The notes under the pieces: model-generated | What the model saw: only the letters and a program-made list of their open reading frames with translations | Database searches by the model: none | Told to the model about the DNA's origin: nothing | Position numbers and translations under genes: made by a program | In this document: positions 14,211 through 14,765 of the stretch, one piece after another | Numbering within the stretch: the stretch's first letter is position 1 | Layout: every line of letters begins with the position of its first letter | Assembly (NCBI GenBank): GCA_002310055.1 | Contig: DBXS01000030.1 | Coordinates: 2,364-17,128 of the forward strand | Direction: 5' to 3' | DNA length: 14,765 nt | From: Clostridiales bacterium UBA1206 | GTDB taxonomy: Bacteria > Bacillota > Clostridia > Oscillospirales > CAG-382

Positions 14211-14707
14211 AAAAAGCGTATTTCGCGTGCGGATGCTTCTGGTGCATAACGCCCGTGTTCGAAGAAAACGGCGTGTCGCGCGTCACCTGCGGCTTCTGCG
14301 GCGGCACGGAGGAAGACCCGGATTACGACGCCGTCAAAGCGCAGCTCACGAACCACCGCGAGACGGTCGAGCTGGAATACGATGAAACGCGCGTGAGCTT
14401 CGCGGATCTTTGCGACGTCTTCCTCGCGAACGTAGACCCCACGGACGGCGGCGGGCAGTTTATCGACCGCGGCAGATCGTACACGCTCGCCGTGTATTAC
14501 TCGGACGAACGCGAAAGATCTGTCGCCGCCGCAAAAATCGCGGAATGGGAAAAAGCAAATAACGCAAAAGCGCATATCGCGCTCGAGCCGCTCGGCAGGG
14601 TTTATCCCGCCGAAGAAGAGCATCAGGATTACTATAAAAAAGAACCCGAGTCGTTCGCGCGTGAAATGCGCGAAAGCGGCAGGGAAGAGAGGTTCGCAAA
14701 CAGATAA
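14207..14707 (+). CDS. msrA: Peptide methionine sulfoxide reductase A family, divergent
   Basis: 166 residues, starting within the stop of the HD gene and served by AAAGGGGAG (14187-14195). The N-terminal G-C-F-W-C (9-13, nucleophile Cys10) is the MsrA signature; N-H-R-E (Glu52) matches the conserved T-G-H-A-E, and V-D-P-T (75-78) matches the D-P-T motif. MsrA reduces the S-form of methionine sulfoxide, free or in protein. It departs from the family in several places: Thr15 where a Glu usually follows F-W-C/G, G-F-C-G-G instead of G-Y-x-G-G, and S-Y-T-L where Q-Y-R-S is common. It also has an unusual cysteine set, C8, C10, C13, C28 and C31. Family membership is firm, activity less so. Confidence 0.85.
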   Translation: MKKAYFACGCFWCITPVFEENGVSRVTCGFCGGTEEDPDYDAVKAQLTNHRETVELEYDETRVSFADLCDVFLANVDPTDGGGQFIDRGRSYTLAVYYSDERERSVAAAKIAEWEKANNAKAHIALEPLGRVYPAEEEHQDYYKKEPESFAREMRESGREERFANR

Positions 14708-14714
14708 AAAAAGA

Positions 14715-14746
14715 CGCCGGACATGTGTCCGGCGCTTTTCTGTTTT
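14715..14746. terminator. Bidirectional terminator after the msrA-family gene
   Basis: CGCCGGAC (14715-14722), loop ATGT and GTCCGGCG (14727-14734) form an 8-bp stem that can extend into the loop. On the plus strand CTTTTCTGTTTT follows. On the minus strand a run of T (complement of 14706-14712) follows, so a leftward gene from beyond the window edge could also end here. Confidence 0.85.
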
Positions 14747-14765
14747 ACTTTATAAAGTGGCAGCC

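Overview
The window looks like chromosomal DNA of a Gram-positive, anaerobic member of the Bacillota, probably an uncultured gut or rumen Clostridia (Oscillospirales/Christensenellales type). This rests on strong AGGAGG-like ribosome binding sites, AT-rich promoters with near-consensus hexamers, compact terminators, signal peptides of the Gram-positive kind, and secreted dockerin proteins with a D-A-I-Y-L-L-R-H-V-L-F signature. No virus, plasmid or transposase gene is visible. The taxonomic call is inference.

Layout. At the left edge a minus-strand gene for a secreted protein begins (1-65, cut by the window) and diverges from a two-gene operon (321-3924) for a heterodimeric ABC exporter with one degenerate and one consensus ATP site. 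Next come a TIM-barrel protein of a conserved but uncharacterised family (4002-4664), a strong terminator, and a small acidic protein of unknown function (4805-5224). A tRNA with anticodon CAT (5313-5389) follows, with a consensus promoter and its own terminator. Just behind it lies a roughly 95-bp element of consecutive small hairpins bounded by 10-bp inverted repeats. A minus-strand lipoprotein gene (5604-6446) faces the main block.

The main block (6680-13490) is a three-gene operon for large secreted proteins, each with a type I dockerin-like module: a probable beta-helix surface protein (dockerin at the N terminus), a glycerophosphodiester phosphodiesterase with a second, degenerate barrel (dockerin at the C terminus), and a protein with two tandem cohesin-like domains plus a C-terminal dockerin. 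Dockerins bind cohesins, so the operon may encode both the adaptor and its clients of a small cell-surface assembly. Its promoter overlaps a perfect 7-bp inverted repeat, a good operator candidate. After a terminator, an HD-domain hydrolase gene and a divergent msrA-family gene are translationally coupled (13611-14707) and end at a terminator that would work in both directions.

The most interesting items are the dockerin/cohesin-like operon with its probable operator, the tandem (dead plus live) GDPD arrangement, the tRNA with two acceptor-stem mismatches, and the multi-hairpin element beside it.
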